Of a DNA stretch of 32,661 nucleotides, positions 16,450 to 23,524 are shown in pieces; position 1 is the first letter of the stretch, and every line of letters starts with the position of its first letter. A model generated the notes under the pieces. That model saw only the letters and a list, made by a program, of their open reading frames with translations, was not told the DNA's origin and did not search any database. Made by a program: the position numbers and the translations under genes. Location of the stretch: NCBI GenBank assembly GCA_000205985.2, contig GG729998.1, positions 1 to 32,661 of the forward strand. The letters run 5' to 3'. This stretch comes from an uncultured Candidatus Thioglobus sp. Its GTDB lineage: Bacteria > Pseudomonadota > Gammaproteobacteria > PS1 > Pseudothioglobaceae.

Positions 16450-17214
16450 TTATTGTGTTTTTCTTAATACTTCACTTGCTAACGATATGTATGAAATCGC
16501 CCCTTTGGATGATCTTGCATAACTAATTGCATCTTGACCAAAACTCGGTGCTTCAGCTAATTTTACATTTCTAGGGATGATTGTTTTAAATACTTTGTGT
16601 GAAAAATATTGCAATAATTGAATAGAGACTTCATTGGATAAATTATTACGATTATCAAACATAGTGCGCACCAAACCGGTAATTTCTAATTCTGGATTGG
16701 TGGTGGCTTTAATTTTTTCAATGGTTTGCATCAATGCACTCAAACCTTCTAAGGCGTAATATTCGCATTGCATTGGAATAATAATCCCGTTAGAAGCGGT
16801 AAAAGCATTAATGGTAAGCATGTTAAGTGAAGGAGGGCAGTCAATAATAATGTAGTCGTATTGATCAGCAATTTTTTCAATGGCAGTTTTTAATTTGTAC
16901 TCAGAGTTTTCTTGGCGCAGTAGTGTCACCTCAGCAGCAATTAAATCGGTGTTGGCAGGTAGGATATCAATTCCAACTTCTTGCGCATGCACAATGGCTT
17001 TATTAATGCTGCATTCATCCAGAAGCAATTCACACATTGAGTTTTCTAGATTGTGCTTATCTACTCCACAACCCATTGTAGCATTGCCTTGAGGGTCGGT
17101 ATCAATCAACAGTACACGTTTTTTAATGGCCTTTAATGCGGCGCTCAAATTAACGGCCGTGGTGGTTTTACCCACACCACCTTTTTGATTAGCAACAGAA
17201 AGGGTGATTGCCAT
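16450..17214 (-). CDS. parA: Chromosome partitioning ATPase ParA (Soj)
   Basis: A 254-residue chromosomal ParA with the deviant Walker A NQKGGVGKTTTAVNL (9-23), DTDPQGNATMG (Walker A') and IIDCPPSLNML (Walker B). It has no N-terminal helix-turn-helix, as expected for the chromosomal Soj type. Its ATG directly abuts the ctpA stop codon on the same strand, and parB follows. The usual oriC neighbours (gidA/gidB, atp genes) are not seen here. Confidence 0.96.
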   Translation of the reverse strand: MAITLSVANQKGGVGKTTTAVNLSAALKAIKKRVLLIDTDPQGNATMGCGVDKHNLENSMCELLLDECSINKAIVHAQEVGIDILPANTDLIAAEVTLLRQENSEYKLKTAIEKIADQYDYIIIDCPPSLNMLTINAFTASNGIIIPMQCEYYALEGLSALMQTIEKIKATTNPELEITGLVRTMFDNRNNLSNEVSIQLLQYFSHKVFKTIIPRNVKLAEAPSFGQDAISYARSSKGAISYISLASEVLRKTQ

Positions 17215-18561
17215 TTATTGCTTATTTAAAACCGTTAATGCCTTTAACAAGTTGGAAGCTTCGTGCACAAAGTAATCTTTCTTAAGTTTTTCAATGGTTT
17301 TTTTATCTTGCTCTTCTTTTTTGTTTTCTTGAGATTCTATAATTTCTTCTGAAGATAATTCAGAAGGATCATCTTCAACTTCTAGATGACCATTTAAATC
17401 TTTTTCTTTGGCATCGCCAATCACACTTTCTTCTTTTTCATTTTCAAGGCTTATATTTTTCAAGGCAATATCGGGCTCAATGCCTTTAGCCTGAATGGAT
17501 CGCCCTGATGGTGTGTAATAACGTGCCGTGGTTACTTTTAGGCCGTAGCCGTCTTCTAGCTCGATGATGGTCTGTACTGAACCCTTACCAAACGATGTCG
17601 CACCCATAATAATGGCGCGCTTATGATCCTGCAAAGCGCCAGCAACAATTTCAGCAGCTGAAGCAGAGCCTTCATTAATCAGCACAACAATAGGAGAGCT
17701 AAGCATAATATCGCCAGGTTCTGTTTTAAATTTAAGGTTTGAGCTTGGGATTCTGCCTTCGGTATAGACCACTAAACCTTTTTTATCAATGAATAAATTA
17801 GACACATCTACCGCACTGTCTAGTACACCGCCAGGGTTGTTTCTTAAATCAAGAATAAGCGATTCAAGATAGCGATCATTTTCTTTAACTAGTTTATTGA
17901 CTGTCTCTTTTAGTAATTTAGCAGTCGGGTTTTGAAAACTAGAAATACGAATATAACCAATGTCTTCTTCCAGTAAATAACCTTTGACTGAGGTAATGGT
18001 AATAATTTCTCGAACAATGTTAACCACAAAAGGTTTTTTGTTTTTTCTCACAATGGTAAGTTGAACTTCAGTTTCTGGTTCTCCGCGCATTAAATCAACA
18101 CCGTCTTCAAGTGTCATTCCACGTACTGGCTTATCGCCAATTTTCACAATCAAATCACCCGCTTGAATACCAGCACGATAGGCTGGAGTATCATCAATTG
18201 GGGAGATTACCTGAATGGAGTCATCTTTCATGCCGATGACAATACCAAGGCCGCCAAATTTTCCAGAAGCACTTTCAAGTAAGTCTTTTTGTTCTTTTGG
18301 CTCTAAATAATTTGAATGTGGGTCAAGGCCAGTTACCATGCCTTTAATAGCATTATCAAACAACTCTTTATTGTCAACATCATCAACGTAGAGTTGTTTG
18401 ATGTCGCTAAATACGCGAGTAAAAGACTCTAGGTCTTTAAAGAAAGCTTCTAGTTTTTGCTTTTCAGAATCTGTTTTTGCATAGGCGGGCAATAAAGCGC
18501 CGGCTAGAGAGTAAAAAAGTATTAAGAAGACAGAATGTTTAAAAAAATTAAAGAAAGTCAT
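17215..18561 (-). CDS. ctpA: C-terminal processing peptidase, S41 family
   Basis: A periplasmic or membrane-bound serine protease, 448 residues. It has a signal peptide or anchor (about 8-28), a PDZ domain (about 103-170; GLGIVIGMKDDSI, RAGIQAGDLIVKI) and an S41 catalytic core. The likely dyad is Ser301 (EGSASAAEI) and Lys326 (SFGKGSVQ), 25 residues apart as in E. coli Tsp. The C-terminus from about 376 carries an unusual tail rich in Glu and Lys before a final helix. Its stop touches the parA start, so protease and partition genes appear co-transcribed. In other bacteria such proteases trim cell-wall hydrolases and secreted proteins. Confidence 0.93.
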   Translation of the reverse strand: MTFFNFFKHSVFLILFYSLAGALLPAYAKTDSEKQKLEAFFKDLESFTRVFSDIKQLYVDDVDNKELFDNAIKGMVTGLDPHSNYLEPKEQKDLLESASGKFGGLGIVIGMKDDSIQVISPIDDTPAYRAGIQAGDLIVKIGDKPVRGMTLEDGVDLMRGEPETEVQLTIVRKNKKPFVVNIVREIITITSVKGYLLEEDIGYIRISSFQNPTAKLLKETVNKLVKENDRYLESLILDLRNNPGGVLDSAVDVSNLFIDKKGLVVYTEGRIPSSNLKFKTEPGDIMLSSPIVVLINEGSASAAEIVAGALQDHKRAIIMGATSFGKGSVQTIIELEDGYGLKVTTARYYTPSGRSIQAKGIEPDIALKNISLENEKEESVIGDAKEKDLNGHLEVEDDPSELSSEEIIESQENKKEEQDKKTIEKLKKDYFVHEASNLLKALTVLNKQ

Positions 18562-18568
18562 AATATAA

Positions 18569-18598
18569 TTGATTGCTTATAGAAAGTTTAAATATAAT
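18569..18598 (+). promoter_or_regulatory. Sigma-70-like promoter for the mlaC-like gene
   Basis: TTGATT (18569-18574) and a perfect TATAAT (18593-18598) are spaced by 18 bases. The transcript would start near 18605, giving a leader of about 60 bases. It lies in the gap between the divergent ctpA and mlaC-like genes. Confidence 0.6.
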
Positions 18599-18664
18599 AC
18601 TGTGAAATATCCACAAAGTTCTTTTGGATTTTACTGGTTTTGTTTTTAGATAATGGAGAAAAAA

Positions 18665-19249
18665 ATGAGAAGATTGAATGTATTTTTATTAGCACTGACA
18701 CTATTGATTTCACAAGCTGTATTTGCTAACGAAACTGAAGCACAGGAAAAAGGTCCTGCTCAGGCAATACAAACAGCTATTGTAAAGCTTAATCAGCTAA
18801 CAGCAGCAGCAACTTATTCCCCTCGAATGATGGGTTTTTTAATCGAGCAAGAAGTAGCGCCATTGTTTGACTTTGATTACATTGCGGATGAAGTTTTGTT
18901 AGTTACCAATGCAAATTTAAGCGAATCTGAGGTTCAGTTCTTCTCAAACAAGTTAAAGAAAAACATAGTTTCCACATTATTAGCACGATTATCTCAAGCC
19001 AACACCACTTCGTTTCGCTTCATTTCTGCCAGACCAATCGTGGGTGGCAATATTGCAGTACAACTTAAAGTGATTGGTTATTCTCGATACGGCATTTATC
19101 TTGATTTAATGTTCCATCAAGCTAATGATGGCGAATGGAGAATTTACGACATCGTGCTAAATAGCGATAGTTTGATTAATTATTATCAGAAGATGGTAAT
19201 AACCAAGGTAAGAAGGTATGGCATTTACGGAATGTTGGGTAGAATTTAA
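18665..19249 (+). CDS. mlaC: MlaC/Ttg2D-type periplasmic phospholipid-binding protein
   Basis: MlaC shuttles phospholipids between the outer membrane and the MlaFEDB complex. The product has a signal peptide (about 1-21, ending in FANETEA) and the Tgt2/MlaC domain with MGFLIEQEVAPLFDFDYIADEVL and the terminal block GEWRIYDIVLNSDSLINYYQ. ATG 18665 is chosen over ATG 18653 because GGAG at 18655-18658 fits it and nothing precedes the first ATG; this gives 194 residues. No mlaFED or mlaB genes flank it, so it is an orphan here. An ArsR-type regulator follows after 27 bases. Confidence 0.85.
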   Translation: MRRLNVFLLALTLLISQAVFANETEAQEKGPAQAIQTAIVKLNQLTAAATYSPRMMGFLIEQEVAPLFDFDYIADEVLLVTNANLSESEVQFFSNKLKKNIVSTLLARLSQANTTSFRFISARPIVGGNIAVQLKVIGYSRYGIYLDLMFHQANDGEWRIYDIVLNSDSLINYYQKMVITKVRRYGIYGMLGRI

Positions 19250-19276
19250 TCAATTTAGGGATAAGAGAAACTAATC

Positions 19277-19585
19277 ATGAGTGAAATGACACTGCTAGAA
19301 AAAGACGAAGACATTGAAAAGGCAACTAGAGCTTTAAAAGCAATGGCACACCCATTACGTTTAAAGATTTTATGCGCACTTAAAGACTCAGAATTACCAG
19401 TCCTTGAGATTGTTGAACAGGTCGGGTCTTCACAATCGAACATTTCACAGCATATTGATATTCTTAGAACTAAAGACATTGTTGAATCTCGGCGTGATGG
19501 CAACAAAATTTTATGCAAAGTTAAAGATACTAAAATTTTGAAGTTAGTTGCCAATATGCAATCAGTTTTTTGCTCTGAAAGCTAA
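19277..19585 (+). CDS. ArsR-family winged-helix regulator
   Basis: A 102-residue DNA-binding protein with the ArsR/SmtB winged helix: ALKAMAHPLRLKILCAL (19-35), recognition helix SSQSNISQHIDILR (51-64) and wing SRRDGNKILCKV (71-82). The classical metal motif ELCVCDL is absent. Cysteines C33, C80 and C99 remain, which would fit redox or sulfide sensing as in BigR/SqrR-type members, but the positions do not prove it. It lies between the mlaC-like gene and tRNA-Arg on one strand. The regulated genes cannot be named from sequence. Confidence 0.88.
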   Translation: MSEMTLLEKDEDIEKATRALKAMAHPLRLKILCALKDSELPVLEIVEQVGSSQSNISQHIDILRTKDIVESRRDGNKILCKVKDTKILKLVANMQSVFCSES

Positions 19586-19623
19586 TAATTAGAATAAATA
19601 CTTTAACTACTTTCGCAAATTAT

Positions 19624-19700
19624 GCGCTCGTAGCTCAGCTGGATAGAGTGTTGGCCTCCGAAGCCAAATGTCGGGTGTTCGAATCACCTCGAGCGCACCA
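19624..19700 (+). tRNA. tRNA-Arg (anticodon CCG)
   Basis: A complete cloverleaf of 77 bases. Acceptor GCGCTCG (19624-19630) pairs with CGAGCGC (19690-19696), followed by discriminator A and an encoded CCA. The anticodon stem TTGGC/GCCAA encloses CTCCGAA, so the anticodon is CCG, reading CGG arginine codons. The T arm has the standard GTTCGAATC loop. The lgt start codon follows only nine bases after the CCA. Confidence 0.97.
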
Positions 19701-19709
19701 CCTTATAAA

Positions 19710-20483
19710 ATGATTTATCCAAACATTAATCCCATTGCGCTAGATTTAGGCTTTGTTCAAATTTACTGGTACGGGCTGATGTACCTCATGGCTTTCTTAG
19801 CCGCTTATCTATTGGCTAATTATCGGGCTAAAAAATCTGATGATTGGAATACCCAACAAATTGAAGATTTAATTTTCTACGGCGCTATTGGAGTAGTAGT
19901 TGGCGGACGATTGGGTTACATGTTGTTTTACAGCTTGCCTAATTTCTTATCCGATCCTTTGTCAATTTTTTCCATCCAAGGTGGTGGCATGTCGTTCCAT
20001 GGTGGGTTTTTAGGTGTATTGTTGGCTATGTACCTGTTTAATCGAAAGTACGACAAAACTTTTTTTACCACCATGGATTTTGTTGCACCACTCGTACCGT
20101 TGGGTTTAGGCTTTGGTCGTTTGGGTAACTTTATCAATGGAGAGCTTTGGGGGAAGATTACCAGTAGTCCATGGGGTATGTACATTCAAGACCAAGGCGT
20201 GAGTCGCTATCCGTCACAACTGTATGAAGCCTTTTTAGAAGGCTTAGTTCTATTTATTATTCTTTGGCTGTTTTCCAATAAGCCTCGACCATTAATGTCG
20301 ATTTCAGCCTTATTTTTGATTTTCTACGGCCTCTTTAGATTTATAATTGAATTTGTTCGAGTGCCAGATGTGCAGTTGGGTTACTTGGCATTTGACTGGT
20401 TAACCATGGGGCAATTATTGAGTTTACCAATGGTAGTTTTGGGTATTTATCTATTATTTAAGGCGAAAGAACAAAAAACATGA
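19710..20483 (+). CDS. lgt: Prolipoprotein diacylglyceryl transferase
   Basis: Lgt attaches diacylglycerol from phosphatidylglycerol to the lipobox cysteine of lipoproteins in the inner membrane. The start is ATG 19710 (MIYPNINPIAL, the usual N-terminus); an in-frame upstream ATG at 19668 lies inside the tRNA and is rejected. The 257 residues hold about seven membrane spans, with family motifs YGLMYLMAF, GGRLGYMLFY, GGGMSFHGGFLG and the Lgt signature GFGRLGNFINGELWGK. The stop overlaps thyA by four bases (ATGA); lgt-thyA linkage is common in Gammaproteobacteria. Confidence 0.97.
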   Translation: MIYPNINPIALDLGFVQIYWYGLMYLMAFLAAYLLANYRAKKSDDWNTQQIEDLIFYGAIGVVVGGRLGYMLFYSLPNFLSDPLSIFSIQGGGMSFHGGFLGVLLAMYLFNRKYDKTFFTTMDFVAPLVPLGLGFGRLGNFINGELWGKITSSPWGMYIQDQGVSRYPSQLYEAFLEGLVLFIILWLFSNKPRPLMSISALFLIFYGLFRFIIEFVRVPDVQLGYLAFDWLTMGQLLSLPMVVLGIYLLFKAKEQKT

Positions 20484-21334
20484 AGACATACATTGACATC
20501 GGAAAACGAATTTTAGACGAGGGTGAGTGGGTTACTAACACACGCACTGGCAAAAAAACTCTAACCATTATTGGTGCTACTTTTGAGCACGATTTAAGTG
20601 ATGGAACGGTACCGGTGATCACCACAAAAAAACTATTCTGGAAAGCTGCCGTTGCGGAAATGCTTGGCTATATTCGTGGTTACCGATCAGCCGCACAGTT
20701 TCGTTCCATTGGTTGTAATACTTGGAATGCCAATGCTAATGAAAATCAAGCTTGGCTGGATAATCCTCATCGTTTGGGTAAAGATGACATGGGCTTGTGC
20801 TACGGTGTAATAGGGCGTGCATTTCCCGGCATTGAAGATGACGAGCCACTAGATCAATACAAAAAGATTGTCGATGATTTGTCCAAAGGTGTGGATGACA
20901 GGCGTGAAATTCTAACCTTTAATCACCCTAATTTAATTCATCGTGCTTGTTTACCGGCCTGTATGCACACGCACCATTTTAATCTTTTGGGTGATAATCT
21001 CTACATTGAGAGCTATCAGCGCAGTAGTGATTTTGCACTGGGCCAGCCGTTTAATCATTTTCAAGTGGCATTTTTATTATTGATCACTGCACAAATAACT
21101 GGCAAAACACCTAAAACCATGCGCCATCATTTGTCTAACATTCACTTGTATGAAGATCAGGTTGATACTTTTAAAAACGAACAAGTGGAACGTGAGCCAA
21201 TGGCATTGCCAAAGTTCAAAATTAATCCCGACATTAAAACCCTAGAAGACCTTGAGACTTGGGTAACCATGGATGACTTTGAGTTGATTGATTATGAACA
21301 TCATCCAGCTATTAAATATCCATTTACCGTTTAG
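20480..21334 (+). CDS. thyA: Thymidylate synthase, divergent form
   Basis: ThyA methylates dUMP to dTMP using 5,10-methylene-THF, the product of GlyA. The 284 residues keep the key positions: catalytic Cys161 in CLPACMHTHHF, QRS at 180-182, the nucleotide-binding block SDFALGQPFNHFQ (183-195) and the C-terminal HPAIKYPFTV. Sequence around the active site (PACM instead of APCH) and the ANANEN segment near 84 resemble the Vibrio/Pseudoalteromonas-type ThyA rather than E. coli ThyA. It is translationally coupled to lgt. Confidence 0.92.
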   Translation: MKTYIDIGKRILDEGEWVTNTRTGKKTLTIIGATFEHDLSDGTVPVITTKKLFWKAAVAEMLGYIRGYRSAAQFRSIGCNTWNANANENQAWLDNPHRLGKDDMGLCYGVIGRAFPGIEDDEPLDQYKKIVDDLSKGVDDRREILTFNHPNLIHRACLPACMHTHHFNLLGDNLYIESYQRSSDFALGQPFNHFQVAFLLLITAQITGKTPKTMRHHLSNIHLYEDQVDTFKNEQVEREPMALPKFKINPDIKTLEDLETWVTMDDFELIDYEHHPAIKYPFTV

Positions 21335-21339
21335 TTTCT

Positions 21340-21367
21340 TCCTGAGCAGCAGGCCTTGCCTGATCAG
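21340..21367 (+). repeat. Hairpin between thyA and yjdM
   Basis: CCTGA (21340-21344) pairs with TCAGG (21363-21367). Inside it, CAGG (21349-21352) pairs with CCTG (21358-21361), giving a two-part stem with an internal loop. It follows the thyA stop by five bases. No strict T run follows (TATTATTTA), so it is at best a leaky terminator or a 3' end stabiliser. Confidence 0.5.
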
Positions 21368-21393
21368 GTATTATTTATCTATAAAGGAAAAAT

Positions 21394-21723
21394 ATGAGCT
21401 TACCTAGTTGCCCAAAATGTAACTCTGAATATGTGTATGAAGATGGTAATCTTTTGGTTTGTCCTGAATGTTCGTATGAATTTTCAGCAGAGGATCTTAT
21501 CGAGCAAGAAGAAGTGGTTAAGGATGCTAACGGCAATGTGCTGGTTGATGGTGATACAGTAACAGTTATCAAAGATCTTAAAATCAAAGGCACTTCGAAT
21601 GCCGTTAAAGTCGGCACTAAAGTTAAAAATATCCGCCTATGTGAAGGTGATCATAACATTGATTGCAAAATCCCTGATCATGGTGCCATGAAACTTAAAT
21701 CAGAATTTGTGAAAAAAGTTTAA
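21394..21723 (+). CDS. yjdM: YjdM/PhnA family zinc-ribbon protein
   Basis: A 109-residue cytosolic protein of the family long called alkylphosphonate utilisation protein PhnA; that name is historical and a phosphonate role is doubtful. The N-terminus is a zinc ribbon, [15 protein letters not shown] then VCPECSYEF (C5, C8 and a second CxxC near 25-28). The conserved C-terminal domain contains [17 protein letters not shown] and KVKNIRL. AAAGGAAAAAT provides a good ribosome site. Its true biochemical function is unknown to me. Confidence 0.93.
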   Translation: MSLPSCPKCNSEYVYEDGNLLVCPECSYEFSAEDLIEQEEVVKDANGNVLVDGDTVTVIKDLKIKGTSNAVKVGTKVKNIRLCEGDHNIDCKIPDHGAMKLKSEFVKKV

Positions 21724-21759
21724 TTCTTATAAAAAGTTGTAAAATTTTTAAAATTAAAC

Positions 21760-22791
21760 TTATTTCCAAATATCTACTGTAACACCTTTGGCGCGAAGCT
21801 TATCTGAGCGCTCTTCAAGGTAACGTTGAAAGCTTGATTGGTGTTTATAACCTTCAGTGACAACGTATTCGATAATTCCGGTGAAGTGATATTCTTTAAA
21901 GAAAGCATCTTTTCGGATAATTTCCCCTCCCTGTTTGTCAAAGAAAACAACCGCTGGTTTGTAGGTGAGTTTTAGATCTTCATACCATGCTTTAGCAGTG
22001 GTACGCTTACCTGATGGGGCGATGAGTTTTTCATCTGACAAAGCGTTAAGCTGTACCACTTGCATACCTTTGAACAGTTCTTTGGTTTGTTTGAGCTGCA
22101 TAAGGGTTTGGTGGAAAGTGTCGCATTCTTGGCAGTTTGGCTCTTCAAAAAACACGGCTAGGTAGTTTTGTGCAGGCAGTGTTTTGCTACGCGCCAACAT
22201 GTGCGGACCGGATTCAAACAACGGGTTTTTGTTAAGTATACCAATCGTGTCTTTTTTTAGACTGTTAGCGTAATTAGCAAAAGATTGATTAAGGTATTTT
22301 TTAGTTGATACGTAATCAAGCACAGTGTGCATTTTTTCAATTGATTGGTAGCCATTAAGTCTAAGCACAACATCGCCTTTTGAATTTAAGAACAGGGTGG
22401 TTGGCGTGAATTGCACTTTCATAAATGCTGAGAATTCTTTTTCACTAAATTCACGACCTGTCCAATCAACCAGATCTCGATCGCCCCACATATTGGTTTC
22501 AATGACATCAAAGTCTTTCTGTAATTTGGCAACAATGGCTTTATCGCTAAAGTTGTCTTCAACCAATTTGGCACAATAAGGACAACCATTTTGATGAAAG
22601 TAGATCATCACATGTTTGTTTTCATCAGTGGCCTCTTCTAGATCTTCAGAAAAATCCATAAAGGTGGTTTTAAACCAATTGGGCAACACATCAACGACTT
22701 TAGCACCCAAGTAGTCACCTTCCTTGGCTTCAGGCGCTGAGAGCGAAGGCTGTAAAAACAATAAAGAAAAAATTAGAAATAAAATACGCAT
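21760..22791 (-). CDS. Secreted protein with two thioredoxin-like CxxC domains
   Basis: The 343-residue product begins with a signal peptide (about 1-19). It then has two thioredoxin-fold segments. The first (about 40-165) carries C70-P-Y-C73 in YFHQNGCPYCAKL and a cis-proline at QFTPTTLF (P130). The second (about 205-320) carries C220-Q-E-C223 and the cis-proline context YKPAVVFF (P279). The first half resembles SoxW-like or DUF-type periplasmic thioredoxins of sulfur oxidisers. Both motifs look redox-competent, suggesting a periplasmic thiol-disulfide carrier or reductase. A partner such as DsbD/CcdA is not in the window. The gene is upstream neighbour-free on its strand except for the Cas6-like gene 47 bases before it, so co-transcription is possible. 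Confidence 0.85.
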   Translation of the reverse strand: MRILFLIFSLLFLQPSLSAPEAKEGDYLGAKVVDVLPNWFKTTFMDFSEDLEEATDENKHVMIYFHQNGCPYCAKLVEDNFSDKAIVAKLQKDFDVIETNMWGDRDLVDWTGREFSEKEFSAFMKVQFTPTTLFLNSKGDVVLRLNGYQSIEKMHTVLDYVSTKKYLNQSFANYANSLKKDTIGILNKNPLFESGPHMLARSKTLPAQNYLAVFFEEPNCQECDTFHQTLMQLKQTKELFKGMQVVQLNALSDEKLIAPSGKRTTAKAWYEDLKLTYKPAVVFFDKQGGEIIRKDAFFKEYHFTGIIEYVVTEGYKHQSSFQRYLEERSDKLRAKGVTVDIWK

Positions 22792-22838
22792 AAATCCCCC
22801 GATATATGTTTTTATTGTAGTATTAAAGTAAAATTAGG

Positions 22839-23510
22839 TCAAGTAGCGGTTATATCGTCAATGCCTTTTTGTGGAATGAATAGCCCACAACCAAGCAATC
22901 GATGATTACCAATGCCTTTTTCTTGCAAGGTAACCGACTCTATTTTTTTTAGATTGGCTACCATTAAAGCACGAGTGTGAATAGTGCCATCTGGGGTTTT
23001 GATGCTTCTTTCCAAACCGGCCATCATCTTTTTAGGTGTGATGCCAAGTGCTTGGAGCTGATTGTAGGAATTTTTTAAAAAATCCTCTTCACTGAGTTTT
23101 TCATCGCAAGCGACGTGTTTTGCAAATAAAGCATTTAAATCACTTAATAATTTTGGTGCATGTGCTTTGACTATTTGGATTTGATATTCGCCTAAATCAA
23201 GTGTTTTTCCAATCAACAACTGAGTGTCGGCTAGTCTTTCTTTTGGCACTCTAATGCTTAATTTAGAGCGTTTAGAGGGGTAATAAAACCCAGATTCATG
23301 GTCTTGCTGCCAACCATTGCCATCAGCAACGCTGATATCGTGAATTCCGGCCTTTACGTCATCTAGCCAGGGAAGGTGCTCAAGCAGTGCTTTGCAGAGT
23401 AAATAAGCGTGATCAATGGGTAAGATTTTGCAGTGAATATTAAACACGGCATCCTGCACATCTTCAGGCAGAGTAAAATGTTGTTCTTTAGGGTCTTCTT
23501 GCCAAAACAT
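22839..23510 (-). CDS. cas6: Stand-alone Cas6/Cmx6-family protein (orphan CRISPR endoribonuclease-like)
   Basis: The 223-residue protein resembles the type I-MYXAN Cas6/Cmx6 family, which processes CRISPR precursor RNA. Recognisable parts are FNIHCKILPIDHAYLL (23-38; His34 is a catalytic candidate), NGWQ near 65, a LGITPKKMMAGLERSI block (155-170), TRALMVANLK (179-188) and the Cas6 glycine-rich loop GIGNHRLLGCGLFIPQKG (199-216). No CRISPR repeats and no other cas gene occur in the window. The start codon lies only 14 bases from the divergent rnc start, and no ribosome site is visible. The family call is by motif memory; nuclease activity is not shown. Confidence 0.75.
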   Translation of the reverse strand: MFWQEDPKEQHFTLPEDVQDAVFNIHCKILPIDHAYLLCKALLEHLPWLDDVKAGIHDISVADGNGWQQDHESGFYYPSKRSKLSIRVPKERLADTQLLIGKTLDLGEYQIQIVKAHAPKLLSDLNALFAKHVACDEKLSEEDFLKNSYNQLQALGITPKKMMAGLERSIKTPDGTIHTRALMVANLKKIESVTLQEKGIGNHRLLGCGLFIPQKGIDDITAT

Positions 23511-23524
23511 AGATTTTAATTTTA

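Noticed and set aside
15594-17214. parAB as a plasmid partition system
   Set aside because: Surrounding genes are core chromosomal, and the ParA lacks an N-terminal helix-turn-helix; no replication gene is present.
19668-19709. Upstream ATG extending lgt by 14 residues
   Set aside because: It lies inside the T arm region of tRNA-Arg; the protein family begins at MIYPNINP (19710).
22839-23510. CRISPR array near the Cas6-like gene
   Set aside because: No regularly spaced direct repeats were found on reading either strand of the window.
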